Source of the DNA: Christensenella sp. UBA3770
Lineage (GTDB): Bacteria > Bacillota > Clostridia > Christensenellales > CAG-1252
Direction: 5' to 3'
Assembly: GCA_002371075.1 (NCBI GenBank)
Contig: DFFS01000093.1
Coordinates: 1-22,207 of the forward strand
DNA length: 22,207 nucleotides
Position numbers and translations under genes: made by a program. Below, piece by piece: positions 1-7,891 of this stretch; position 1 is the stretch's first letter, and the number at the start of each line of letters is the position of its first letter. Below the pieces are notes generated by a model. It was not told where the DNA came from and did not search any database. It was given only the letters and a program-made list of their open reading frames with translations.

Positions 1-78
1 TACCTCTCCGATCACTTCGGCGAGGAGAACATGACCGAGTGTAAGGAATATCTTGAGAGATTGAAGAAACTCTTCTAA
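1..78 (+). CDS. C-terminal end of an unidentified protein (partial)
   Basis: The window opens inside a reading frame that runs from base 1 to a TAA at 76-78. It encodes 25 residues ending in a charged, helix-like tail (…EYLERLKKLF). That is too little to name a family. It lies 20 bp upstream of the next gene on the same strand, so the two are probably co-transcribed. The spacer carries a tandem GTTAGGGA (81-88 and 91-98). Confidence 0.6.
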   Translation, partial: YLSDHFGEENMTECKEYLERLKKLF

Positions 79-98
79 GAGTTAGGGATCGTTAGGGA

Positions 99-2693
99 AT
101 GGCTGACAAGAAAAGGTACGACGAATATTTATATTATTTGAGTACACTCCTCAAGCAGGAGGACTTTTACAATGAGTTCTCCGATAGGATCGCGCAGGGA
201 AAGAACAACTTCCAGGTGTCGCAACGCTTCCAAAAGCAGATCTTCGACGAAAGTTGGATCGATATGCTTGAGGATTGTATCGTCGCGTTGGATAACATCG
301 TTCGTAACCCGCGTAAGTTCATCGTTGTCGAAGAAGATATCGTCGACATCTCTCTTGCGCGTTCCATTTCCGTTGAATCCGTCAAGCACCTTGCGCAGCA
401 CACGAACTTCATTTCTTCCGTTACCAAGGACGGCATGGTCATTCCGAGCAAGATCCTCAATACGTCCAAGGAAGAAAGTTACGAGATTTACGAAAACCGC
501 TTTATTTACACGTTGCTCTTAAAGACCAAGGACTTTATCGGCAGAAGATACAACCTGATCAAGCAATCGAGCGCCACCAGCGACCAGATCGTGGTCAACG
601 TTACCAGTGATTTCGGCTTGGAAAAGAGCAGCAATATTACCTACACGATGTCAACGACGGCGAATATGCCCGTCGAGAGCTTGATCGGCACCGAGGACAA
701 TCACTCCCTTATGGAACGCGTGGAGCGTATCAACAGCATCGTCAGCAGCTTCCTTGCGAGCCCCTTCGCAAAGGAAATGGTCAGCTGCGCGCTGGTTCGC
801 CCGCCTATCACCCGTACGAACGTCATCTTGAAGGACCCGAACTTCAAAAAAGCACTTGTGCTTTGGCAGTTTATCGAGTCGTACAACAAGGTCGGTTTCG
901 AAGTGGAGACCGTGACGGAAACGAGGGATCTTGCGCCTTCCGTTGCGGAAAAGTATCGCGATCTTATCTACCTCAACACCCTCGTCGTGGAATCCATGGC
1001 GGCGCGTGCGGAAGGCGGTTTAATCGAAGAAAAAGAGCTTGAGAAACAAAAGAATCTTGAGAACGAATATTTGACGCAAAACATTGACGACTTTGTTCCG
1101 GACGATTTCCCGCAACTGCACATGGATCTGCATGAGATCCGCAGGTTGTACACCACCGTTCCCGGTGATCGCGCCGAGGTCCCGCAGGAAGATCTCCGAA
1201 AGATGAACGCCGCCCTTGACCGCGTGATCCGTCAATACAAGATCAACACGGCAAAGGAAGACAGCGCAAGGCAAAAAGCTCTTCTCAAGCAGCAGCTTAA
1301 GGAAGAGCAGGAGCTGAAGCTGGAAGCGCTCAGACAGGCAAAGAAAGACGCAAAAGAGGCGGAGATCCGTCGTAAGCAGGAAGAAAAAGAGCGTATCCGT
1401 GCCCAAAAGGAAGCGGAAAAGGCCGCCAAGCAGGCACAGAAAGAAGAACAAGAGCGTATTCGTCGCGAAAAGCGCGAGATGCACGACAGAATCGTGCGTG
1501 CGGAAGAGCGCTTGATGCGTTTGAGGTTGTGTCAGGAAGAGGCGGAAATGGAAAAGCGCCTCGCTGCGGAAAAAGAGCGTCTTGCCGCCATTCAACGTTC
1601 CGAAGTGGAAAGAATGGAGACGGAGCGCATGCTCCTTGCAGAGCAGCTTGAGAGAGAGAAGGCAATGACCTATATCGCACCGATCGAGGGCGAAGCGTTG
1701 TTGCTCCTCCGCAAAAAAGAGATCCGCAAGATCGAAGAAATGCGTCGCGAGCAGGAAAACACGATGCAGGAGCTTATCGCCACCCACTATTCCGATATGG
1801 AAGCGCAGCAAAAGCAAGCGATCATCGATATGGAGGAACTTGCTCAGCTCATCAATTTCGACAACGTGGTAGCGACGGAGCAAGAACGTACCGAGGCGAT
1901 GCAGGCGGAAGATATCAACGTTTTGACCTACGGGAAAGAGCAGATCAACGATATCTTAAACGATCAGCTTACGCAGGAGGAGCTTGAAAAGGAAAAGGAA
2001 ACCGCCGTCCCGCCCACGCCGGAAGTAGGCGATTACGGCTATACCGAGCTTGGTCAGGATGCGGAAGAAGTTACCTTTGAATTCGTGCCGGAAGCAGAGC
2101 CCGAGCCCGAACAAGAAAAAGAAGAGGCAGAACCCGTCGCCGAAGAGCCCACCGCCGGAGAAGAAGAAAAAGGCGAAGTCAGCGCGGAGGACGACTGGAG
2201 CTTTATCGACAGTTTGCAAGCGGAGCCCTCTGCCAAGACAGAGGCCCCCGTGCCCACGTTTGCCGAGCCGGAAGATCGCGAGAACAAGCCTACCACTTTC
2301 AAGGAGAGATGGGCAAACTGGAAGAAGAGAAGACAGGAAGAAAAGCAAAGAAAGGCAGAGGAAAAGGCTCGCCGCGAGCAGGAAAAGAGAGAGCGCAAAG
2401 AGCGCTTGAAGAAGCTCGAGGAGGAGAACAAGAAGGCAGCCGCATCAAGCTTTGCGCCGACGTCTCCCAAGAAGTCGACCAATCCTTATACGCCGACGGC
2501 GCAGGAGATCCTTGCTCCGCAAGCCCCGGAACAGACCAAACCCAAGACTCCCGACGCAACGATCACTTCGTCGGGCGGAACAAACGGAGGAGCGGCGCGT
2601 CCTCGCACCTTTATCCCTCGTTCTTATACGCCGATCTCGGTCACTCCCGAGAACGTGCACGATGTGATCGGTGATAAAAAGAAGAAAAAATAG
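99..2693 (+). CDS. Large coiled-coil protein, possible DUF2357-like N-terminus
   Basis: This 864-residue protein has no signal peptide or membrane segment, so it should be cytoplasmic. Residues 1 to about 330 look globular. A stretch around 110-140 (KEESYEIYENRFIYTLLLK) recalls the ENRF motif of DUF2357 proteins, which in other genomes accompany McrB/McrC-type ATPases; this was matched by eye only. Residues 386-560 are a nearly uninterrupted Lys/Glu/Arg/Gln-rich coiled coil. Next come an acidic Glu/Pro-rich segment (about 635-720), a second strongly basic coil (about 733-785) and a Pro/Thr-rich tail ending in KKKKK. The start is ATG 99, with AGGGA at 84-88 as ribosome site. It follows an unknown gene by 20 bp and precedes a signal peptidase. 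The coding assignment is secure; the function is unknown. A scaffold or restriction-related role would be guesswork. Confidence 0.85.
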   Translation: MADKKRYDEYLYYLSTLLKQEDFYNEFSDRIAQGKNNFQVSQRFQKQIFDESWIDMLEDCIVALDNIVRNPRKFIVVEEDIVDISLARSISVESVKHLAQHTNFISSVTKDGMVIPSKILNTSKEESYEIYENRFIYTLLLKTKDFIGRRYNLIKQSSATSDQIVVNVTSDFGLEKSSNITYTMSTTANMPVESLIGTEDNHSLMERVERINSIVSSFLASPFAKEMVSCALVRPPITRTNVILKDPNFKKALVLWQFIESYNKVGFEVETVTETRDLAPSVAEKYRDLIYLNTLVVESMAARAEGGLIEEKELEKQKNLENEYLTQNIDDFVPDDFPQLHMDLHEIRRLYTTVPGDRAEVPQEDLRKMNAALDRVIRQYKINTAKEDSARQKALLKQQLKEEQELKLEALRQAKKDAKEAEIRRKQEEKERIRAQKEAEKAAKQAQKEEQERIRREKREMHDRIVRAEERLMRLRLCQEEAEMEKRLAAEKERLAAIQRSEVERMETERMLLAEQLEREKAMTYIAPIEGEALLLLRKKEIRKIEEMRREQENTMQELIATHYSDMEAQQKQAIIDMEELAQLINFDNVVATEQERTEAMQAEDINVLTYGKEQINDILNDQLTQEELEKEKETAVPPTPEVGDYGYTELGQDAEEVTFEFVPEAEPEPEQEKEEAEPVAEEPTAGEEEKGEVSAEDDWSFIDSLQAEPSAKTEAPVPTFAEPEDRENKPTTFKERWANWKKRRQEEKQRKAEEKARREQEKRERKERLKKLEEENKKAAASSFAPTSPKKSTNPYTPTAQEILAPQAPEQTKPKTPDATITSSGGTNGGAARPRTFIPRSYTPISVTPENVHDVIGDKKKKK

Positions 2694-2700
2694 CAAAGAA

Positions 2701-2722
2701 AGGGGCGGTTGATACCGCCTCT
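2701..2722 (+). terminator. Intergenic hairpin, weak terminator or attenuator
   Basis: Nine base pairs (one G-T wobble) close a TGAT loop: AGGGGCGGT pairs with ACCGCCTCT. The sequence after it is only modestly T-rich (TCCATT), so full termination is doubtful. It sits between the coiled-coil gene and the signal peptidase gene and would hide the purine-rich stretch before the TTG at 2709. It could tune read-through or translation of the peptidase. Confidence 0.4.
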
Positions 2723-2738
2723 TCCATTGGTGTGCGAT

Positions 2739-3494
2739 ATGGATGAAAAAAAACGAAACGAGCAAGGGACGTTAAGCGACTCGCAAGGGGCGCCCGCTCC
2801 CAAGAAACCGAAAAAGTGGAAGAAGGTTTTGGGGTGGATTTTGACCACGATCCTTATTGTCGTGCTTGTTTTTTGCGTCGTCGTGGTCGTGCAGGTCAAA
2901 AGCTCCAACAAACCCTTCCTGTTGGGATATGCAACGTACTTTGTCGTTTCCGGTTCCATGGAGCCCACGATCAAGGTCGGAGAGGTCATCTTGATCAAAC
3001 AGGTGTCAAGCCCCGATGAACTTCAAAAAGGGGACATCATCACCTTCCGCGGGAAAGGCGGCTCTCTCCAAGGCAAGATCGTCACGCACAGGATCATCAG
3101 CGACGGCGTGCAGGGGGGCATGATCACCACTTGCGGCGATGCAAACCACGGCATAGCGGATACCCCCATCACGTACGACGACGTGATCGGAAAGTACTTC
3201 AAAACCTCCGCAGTTTTGACCACGGTGTACACGGTTTTTACAAGCAAATACGGTTTTCTGTTTATCGTCTTCATTCCTCTCTTGATTTTGCTCGTCGTGC
3301 AGATCGTAAACTTCCGCCGCGCCTGCCGCATGGATAAGGACGGCAAGCTCCCCGAGGAAAAGACGGCGGAGGAGATCAAGGAGCAAGCGTTAAAGGAAAA
3401 GGAAGAAGAAATCAAAAGAAAGGCGATAGAAGACTATCTCGCAAGCAAAAAGAGGATCGAACAGGCTGAGCGGGACAGCAAAAACAAAAAGTAA
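2739..3494 (+). CDS. Signal peptidase I, SipW/ER (S26B) type
   Basis: This 251-residue membrane serine protease should cleave signal peptides of exported proteins. A Lys/Pro-rich cytoplasmic head (1-29) precedes a membrane segment (about 30-51). The catalytic block GSMEP has Ser73, VTHRI has His117, and TCGDAN has Asp134. The Ser/His/Asp arrangement is typical of the archaeal/ER/SipW subfamily rather than the Ser/Lys bacterial LepB type. A second membrane segment lies at about 174-193, followed by a charged helical cytoplasmic tail of about 50 residues. The start is uncertain. ATG 2739 gives a normal head but has a poor ribosome site. An in-frame TTG at 2709 has a better one but lies in a hairpin and would add ten odd residues. 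SipW enzymes often serve a dedicated substrate; none is obvious here. Confidence 0.9.
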   Translation: MDEKKRNEQGTLSDSQGAPAPKKPKKWKKVLGWILTTILIVVLVFCVVVVVQVKSSNKPFLLGYATYFVVSGSMEPTIKVGEVILIKQVSSPDELQKGDIITFRGKGGSLQGKIVTHRIISDGVQGGMITTCGDANHGIADTPITYDDVIGKYFKTSAVLTTVYTVFTSKYGFLFIVFIPLLILLVVQIVNFRRACRMDKDGKLPEEKTAEEIKEQALKEKEEEIKRKAIEDYLASKKRIEQAERDSKNKK

Positions 3495-3499
3495 AGGCG

Positions 3500-3528
3500 A
3501 AAGGCGGGTGCTCTCCGCCTTTTTCTTT
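3500..3528 (+). terminator. Rho-independent terminator after the signal peptidase
   Basis: AAAGGCGG (3500-3507) pairs with CCGCCTTT (3515-3522) across a 7-nt loop and runs into TTTTTCTTT. It separates the first gene group from the ABC transporter gene. Confidence 0.85.
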
Positions 3529-3551
3529 AGAAAAAGGGTTAGGATAGTTTG

Positions 3552-3569
3552 CTTCAAATGAAGTATAAT
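3552..3569 (+). promoter_or_regulatory. Probable -10 region with a small inverted repeat
   Basis: A perfect TATAAT stands at 3564-3569, 46 bp before the ABC transporter start. No convincing -35 lies 16-18 bp upstream. An inverted repeat CTTCA-AA-TGAAG (3552-3563) directly abuts the -10 and could be an operator. Expression may therefore depend on an activator, as with inducible MacB/Bce-type exporters; that is inference. Confidence 0.4.
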
Positions 3570-3615
3570 AAAAGAAGTGATTTAAAGCCCAATCATTTAA
3601 AACAAGGAGGCAGTT

Positions 3616-6600
3616 ATGCTTGAAGTAAAACATTTGACAAAAGTGTATTCCGGCAAGGGCGGGGTCAGCGTAAAAGCGTTGGACGACGTTTCCGTCGTCT
3701 TTCCGGAAACGGGAATGGTGTTTTTGCTGGGTAAGAGCGGTTCCGGTAAATCCACCCTCTTGAACGTAGCCGGCGGTTTGGACAAGCCGGATGGGGGCGA
3801 GGTCATCGTCAAAGGGAAGAGCAGCAAGGATTTTTCCGCTTCGGACTTTGACAGCTACCGCAACACGTTCATCGGATTTGTCTTTCAGGAGTACAACATT
3901 CTAAACGAGTTTACGATAGAACAAAACATCGCCCTTGCGCTGCAGTTGCAAAGCAAGCCCAACGATAAAAAAGCCGTTGCGGATCTGTTGGAACAGGTGG
4001 ATCTTGCCGGGTATGCCAAGCGCAAGCCAAACACCCTTTCCGGCGGACAAAAGCAAAGGGTGGCGATCGCCCGCGCTTTGATCAAACAGCCCGAGATCAT
4101 CATGGCGGATGAGCCGACGGGCGCTTTGGACTCCACCACCGGCAAGCAGGTTTTGGACACCCTCAAAAAGCTTTCCGAAAAGAAACTTGTGATCGTGGTT
4201 TCGCACGACAGGGAGTTTGCCGAGTTTTACGGCGACCGTATCATCGAATTAAAGGACGGCAAGATCATTTCCGACGTCAGCAAGGTGTACAACACGCCGT
4301 CCACGTTGACCGGCGCGGCGCAGGATCCCATGCAAAACGAAAACGTGGCGTTGATCTCGGAAAATACCATTGCCATCAAGGACGGCGGCGCCCTGACGGA
4401 TGCCGAAGTCAGAAAGATCGGCGAAATGCTTCGCACGCAAAAGGGCGAGGTCATCATCACGTCGGACAAAAACGACCTTCCCGGCGTTAAGCGCGCGTGC
4501 AAGATTAACGATAACGGAAGCAAAGAGTCTTTCCGAGAGACCGGCCCCGTCGAAGCGCAGGAATACGACGGCAAAAAGACAAAATTCATCAAATCGCGTC
4601 TGCCCCTCGGGCACGCCATCAAAATGGGCGCCAGCGGACTTAAGAGCAAGCCGTTCCGCCTGATCTTTACGATCCTCCTTGCCGTGGCGGCGTTCGTGCT
4701 GTTCGGCGTGGCGTCCACCTTTATGCTCTACGACCCCAATTACTCCGTGTCCGAGGCGATGAAAACGACAAATTATCCCGCCGCGCTCATTGAGAAAACC
4801 TACTTGATGAAAGTCAATTCCTATCACGTGGACGAGAGCGGAAACAAGGAATTTGATTACGACTACGACAACAAAATCGTCACGCGTTTCGGCGCGTCCG
4901 AAACGGAAAAGCGATCCAAAAGCGGACTTTCCTTTGCCGGCGTGTTTACGTTTAGGGACGATTCCTATTCCAATGGCGTCGACAGTTACGAGATGCGTCT
5001 CGTGGACGGAAGCACCTATATCCTGCCCGATCCTGCCGACGCGGATTATTATTTGGCGGGGACGATCGGCTTTTCCGATTGCGGCGAAGAGTATATGCGG
5101 GATCAGGGCTTTTCTCTGGTAAGCGGGGCGTATCCCACCGACGCAAAAAGCGTGGCGCTCCCTTTGTATATTGCGGAGTCTTTTGTGAGCGCAACCGACG
5201 GAAAGATCAAAAAGACGGAAGACCTGATCGGCAAAAAGGTCAAATTCTCCAACAACGCCTTGAGCGATAACGCCTTTACGGTAACCGGCATTTACAACGT
5301 CGGTTCGATCGACGGCAAGTACGATGCCCTCAAAACGTCGCAGGGCGGCGCGCGTTTAAATGAAAAAGAGAAAACCCTTTTGAGCAAGGACTTTGCCGAT
5401 TACCTGATCAACAGTTTCCACCGTATCGTGTTTGTCGCACCGGCGTTTTACGACGCGTATAAGGAGAATATCACCAAGAACAACAGTTATTCCGTAAACG
5501 TTCAGTCGGAGTATTACAAGGGCATCTATTTCTCCAACAACGAGATCACCTGGGAGGTGGGCGATTATTCCGAAAGCCAGTATAGCTTCTACACCGAAAA
5601 AACATTGTCGGTCTACGGAAAAAACAGTTTCGTTTTCTATAATTTGTCCGGTGAGCCGACCTCCTTTAACGCAAATGCGAACGGAGTGTATATCTCCAAA
5701 CAACGCTACACCGACATGATCAACGCAGCCAAAAACAACGCTTTGAGTGATTTTTATTGGAGGGTTGCCTCCCGCGTTAACTATGTCAACGCAGCAAAGA
5801 CCGAATACGACAGCACTGATTACAAAAACAGAGAGTATAGCGGCAAGGACAACGGATACGATGTTAGGGTCGATTTTGTCAAGCGTTGGCAAGCGCAGAT
5901 CCTAACCAACGTTTATCTTTACAAATGCGCGCAGGTCCTTGTAAACAGCGGGGACCCGGCATATACGAGCGGGGCGTTCTATGACGCATACCAAACCATT
6001 CAAAACTATTGCGTCTACAACAATACGGACGGCGACGTGCCGACCGACGCAATGTGGACGACCCTCAAAGCCGCCGTGGACGCAGATCTTGCGGAGCAAC
6101 AGCGCTATGCCGCTTTGCTCGACATGTTGCGTTATGAATTCGGCTACGCGGGGTCGATCCCCTTTGAAAGCAACGAGGACGACGTTTTCTACACCCTTCG
6201 TGACGGCAGTATGAGCGCAGAGGCTTTTGCCTCCGTAAAGAACACGCTCGCCACCTTTATGGCGCAAAAAGGCATGGCGGCGCTCGGTGCGGAAACGCCC
6301 TTTGCCTTCCTTGAGGACACGCTTGCTGTAACTGTTGATCAGAACGTTTACTATAAGGACAAGTTTGGCGCGGACGGCAGCTTTAAGATCCTCGGCTATT
6401 ACTCGATCGTCGGCGCGGATTGGGGCGCGGAGTACTTTATCACGTCGTCGCAGATCTCTGCGCATGCGACGCACGTGCCCATGGACTACGGCTATCAGGT
6501 AAACGAGATCGTCAGCAGTTACGTCGCTCCGGCGGACGCAAAATACAATTATCTCGTTTCTCTTACCGACAATTCCATGTCGCAGATCTCCGCCATCTTC

Positions 6601-7080
6601 TCCACGGAAAAGGATACCTCTATCGGCGTAAAGAGCACCGTGTATGAGGAATTGCAAATGTTCCTTGAGCTTATAAAAGAGCTTGAAAAGATCTTCCTTT
6701 ACGTGGGTCTCGGCGTGGGCGTACTTGCCGCGTTCTTCCTTTTGAACTTCATCTCGGTGTCCATCTCCGCCAAAAAGAAGGACATCGGCATCCTGCGCGC
6801 AGTGGGCGCAAGGGGCTCGGACGTCTTTAAGATCTTCTACGCCGAGTCGTTTATCATTGCGTTCATCTGCTTTGTGCTGGCTTCCGTCATCTCCTTCTTC
6901 GTCTGCTTGGAGCTCAACAAGACGATGGTGGAGGCGGTGTCCATGAAACTTTTGCACTTCGGTCCCATCAACATCGGGTTGGTGTTTGGCATATCGCTGT
7001 TCGTTTCGATCATCGCAACCTTCTTCCCGGTGTACTTTGCGGCGAGGAAGTCGCCGGTAGAAGCGATTCGCGCCCTGTAA
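3616..7080 (+). CDS. MacB/FtsX-type ABC transporter, ATPase and permease fused
   Basis: This 1154-residue protein joins an ATPase and a permease in one chain. Residues 1 to about 220 form a LolD/MacB-class ATPase. Walker A GKSGSGKST is at 39-47, the signature LSGGQ at 141-145, Walker B ends in Asp165-Glu166, and the H-loop His is 197. After a linker, the permease has one membrane segment (about 346-370), an extracytoplasmic domain of about 650 residues, and three membrane segments (about 1025-1050, 1073-1100, 1119-1143) with the FtsX core. The C-terminal SPVEAIRAL is typical of FtsX/MacB permeases. The family works by mechanotransmission: it moves lipoproteins, peptides or antibiotics, or activates envelope enzymes, and does not pump across the membrane. 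ATG 3616 has an AAGGAGG site at 3603-3609. The gene stands alone between terminators. The ectodomain is unusually large, and its substrate cannot be read from the sequence. Confidence 0.9.
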   Translation: MLEVKHLTKVYSGKGGVSVKALDDVSVVFPETGMVFLLGKSGSGKSTLLNVAGGLDKPDGGEVIVKGKSSKDFSASDFDSYRNTFIGFVFQEYNILNEFTIEQNIALALQLQSKPNDKKAVADLLEQVDLAGYAKRKPNTLSGGQKQRVAIARALIKQPEIIMADEPTGALDSTTGKQVLDTLKKLSEKKLVIVVSHDREFAEFYGDRIIELKDGKIISDVSKVYNTPSTLTGAAQDPMQNENVALISENTIAIKDGGALTDAEVRKIGEMLRTQKGEVIITSDKNDLPGVKRACKINDNGSKESFRETGPVEAQEYDGKKTKFIKSRLPLGHAIKMGASGLKSKPFRLIFTILLAVAAFVLFGVASTFMLYDPNYSVSEAMKTTNYPAALIEKTYLMKVNSYHVDESGNKEFDYDYDNKIVTRFGASETEKRSKSGLSFAGVFTFRDDSYSNGVDSYEMRLVDGSTYILPDPADADYYLAGTIGFSDCGEEYMRDQGFSLVSGAYPTDAKSVALPLYIAESFVSATDGKIKKTEDLIGKKVKFSNNALSDNAFTVTGIYNVGSIDGKYDALKTSQGGARLNEKEKTLLSKDFADYLINSFHRIVFVAPAFYDAYKENITKNNSYSVNVQSEYYKGIYFSNNEITWEVGDYSESQYSFYTEKTLSVYGKNSFVFYNLSGEPTSFNANANGVYISKQRYTDMINAAKNNALSDFYWRVASRVNYVNAAKTEYDSTDYKNREYSGKDNGYDVRVDFVKRWQAQILTNVYLYKCAQVLVNSGDPAYTSGAFYDAYQTIQNYCVYNNTDGDVPTDAMWTTLKAAVDADLAEQQRYAALLDMLRYEFGYAGSIPFESNEDDVFYTLRDGSMSAEAFASVKNTLATFMAQKGMAALGAETPFAFLEDTLAVTVDQNVYYKDKFGADGSFKILGYYSIVGADWGAEYFITSSQISAHATHVPMDYGYQVNEIVSSYVAPADAKYNYLVSLTDNSMSQISAIFSTEKDTSIGVKSTVYEELQMFLELIKELEKIFLYVGLGVGVLAAFFLLNFISVSISAKKKDIGILRAVGARGSDVFKIFYAESFIIAFICFVLASVISFFVCLELNKTMVEAVSMKLLHFGPINIGLVFGISLFVSIIATFFPVYFAARKSPVEAIRAL

Positions 7081-7124
7081 AAGACAGCGTATAGCGGCGC
7101 ATATGCTGCGCTAATTATTTCATA

Positions 7125-7166
7125 AAAGGGCAGTTACGTACAGAAAGTACGCGCCTGCCCTTTTTA
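7125..7166 (+). terminator. Rho-independent terminator after the MacB-type gene
   Basis: AAAGGGCAG (7125-7133) pairs with CTGCCCTTT (7155-7163), followed by TTTTTATT. The apical part holds a second small stem, CGTAC-AGAAA-GTACG (7137-7151). Just upstream, 7092-7111 is a near-palindrome centred on GCATATGC. Confidence 0.85.
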
Positions 7167-7273
7167 TTCAAAGAGCGCTTGCCTCTACACCACTCTACGC
7201 TGTCTTTGGGGAATCTACGCACCTGCGCGATTTTTCCCAAAAACTGACAAAACCTTCGATTGGGTCAAATCTC

Positions 7274-7302
7274 TTGACAATCTGTGTCGTTCTTGTTACA
7301 AT
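7274..7302 (+). promoter_or_regulatory. Sigma-A promoter of the YwaF/ABC/lipoprotein operon
   Basis: TTGACA (7274-7279), a 17-bp spacer and TACAAT (7297-7302) stand 25 bp before the first gene of the operon. This is a near-consensus vegetative promoter. The next clear terminator is at 16930, so one transcript of about 9.6 kb is likely. Confidence 0.8.
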
Positions 7303-7327
7303 GGTTTACGTATAAAGGGACAGGAAG

Positions 7328-7807
7328 ATGAGTTCAACCGCATTTCTGACCGGCGCTTTAGCGCTCTTGTGCTTGGTTGCAGTGATCGTTTCGATCTGCA
7401 AGCGCAAGTCATCTAAGAACCAAAAGCAGAATTTTTCTGACTTAAAAGGCGTATTTTTTGCGATCGGGTTTTTGCCGATGGCGCTGATGACGCTGTTCTC
7501 TTTCCGCTCGCAGAGTCCCATTCTTGCAAACTTCTTTGCTTATATTCGCAATCCTTTCCTTACCGTCGAATTTACGCTTGATGCGTTCGCCGGTTTCGGA
7601 AACTTGCCTTTTGTGTTCGATTTCTTCACGGCGATCCTGTTTGGTTCCACCGTGGCGATCACCCTTTCCGGTGACATCGATCCTCTTCGTGCTTCCGACC
7701 GCGTAAAGAGCGGGGCGGGCAACACGGACGTTTCTTTTGGCGTTGTTGATCCCGCCCACAAAGAGGTTTCCGTCTCCTATCTCAGATATTGCCGTATTTT
7801 GTCCTGA
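7328..7807 (+). CDS. Small integral membrane protein of unknown function
   Basis: This 159-residue protein has about three hydrophobic helices (roughly 6-23, 39-57 and 94-115) and a soluble tail of about 40 residues. I recognise no family. ATG 7328 follows a purine-rich AAAGGGACAGGAAG site. It is the first gene after the operon promoter. It ends in tandem TGA codons (7805-7810), and the next gene starts 84 bp on in the same frame. The position suggests an accessory subunit of the following transporter. Alternatively it is a decayed fragment of a longer membrane protein. Codon use and the site before the start favour a real gene. Confidence 0.65.
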   Translation: MSSTAFLTGALALLCLVAVIVSICKRKSSKNQKQNFSDLKGVFFAIGFLPMALMTLFSFRSQSPILANFFAYIRNPFLTVEFTLDAFAGFGNLPFVFDFFTAILFGSTVAITLSGDIDPLRASDRVKSGAGNTDVSFGVVDPAHKEVSVSYLRYCRILS

Positions 7808-7891
7808 TGACGGGCAGATAGCGTTTTTTCACAAGTTCCGACAAGCATATACGAATGACGGTTGCGGCTTTTGTCGCAATGAAATTGGAGT

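Noticed and set aside
81..98. Tandem GTTAGGGA as a regulatory repeat
   Set aside because: Two 8-bp copies 10 bp apart in a ribosome-site region are probably a small duplication; nothing else supports a function.
5902..6957. 351-residue antisense reading frame (and similar ones at 1020-1883, 9458-10582, 12477-13556)
   Set aside because: All are mirror frames of well-supported genes, with skewed composition and no ribosome site or motif.
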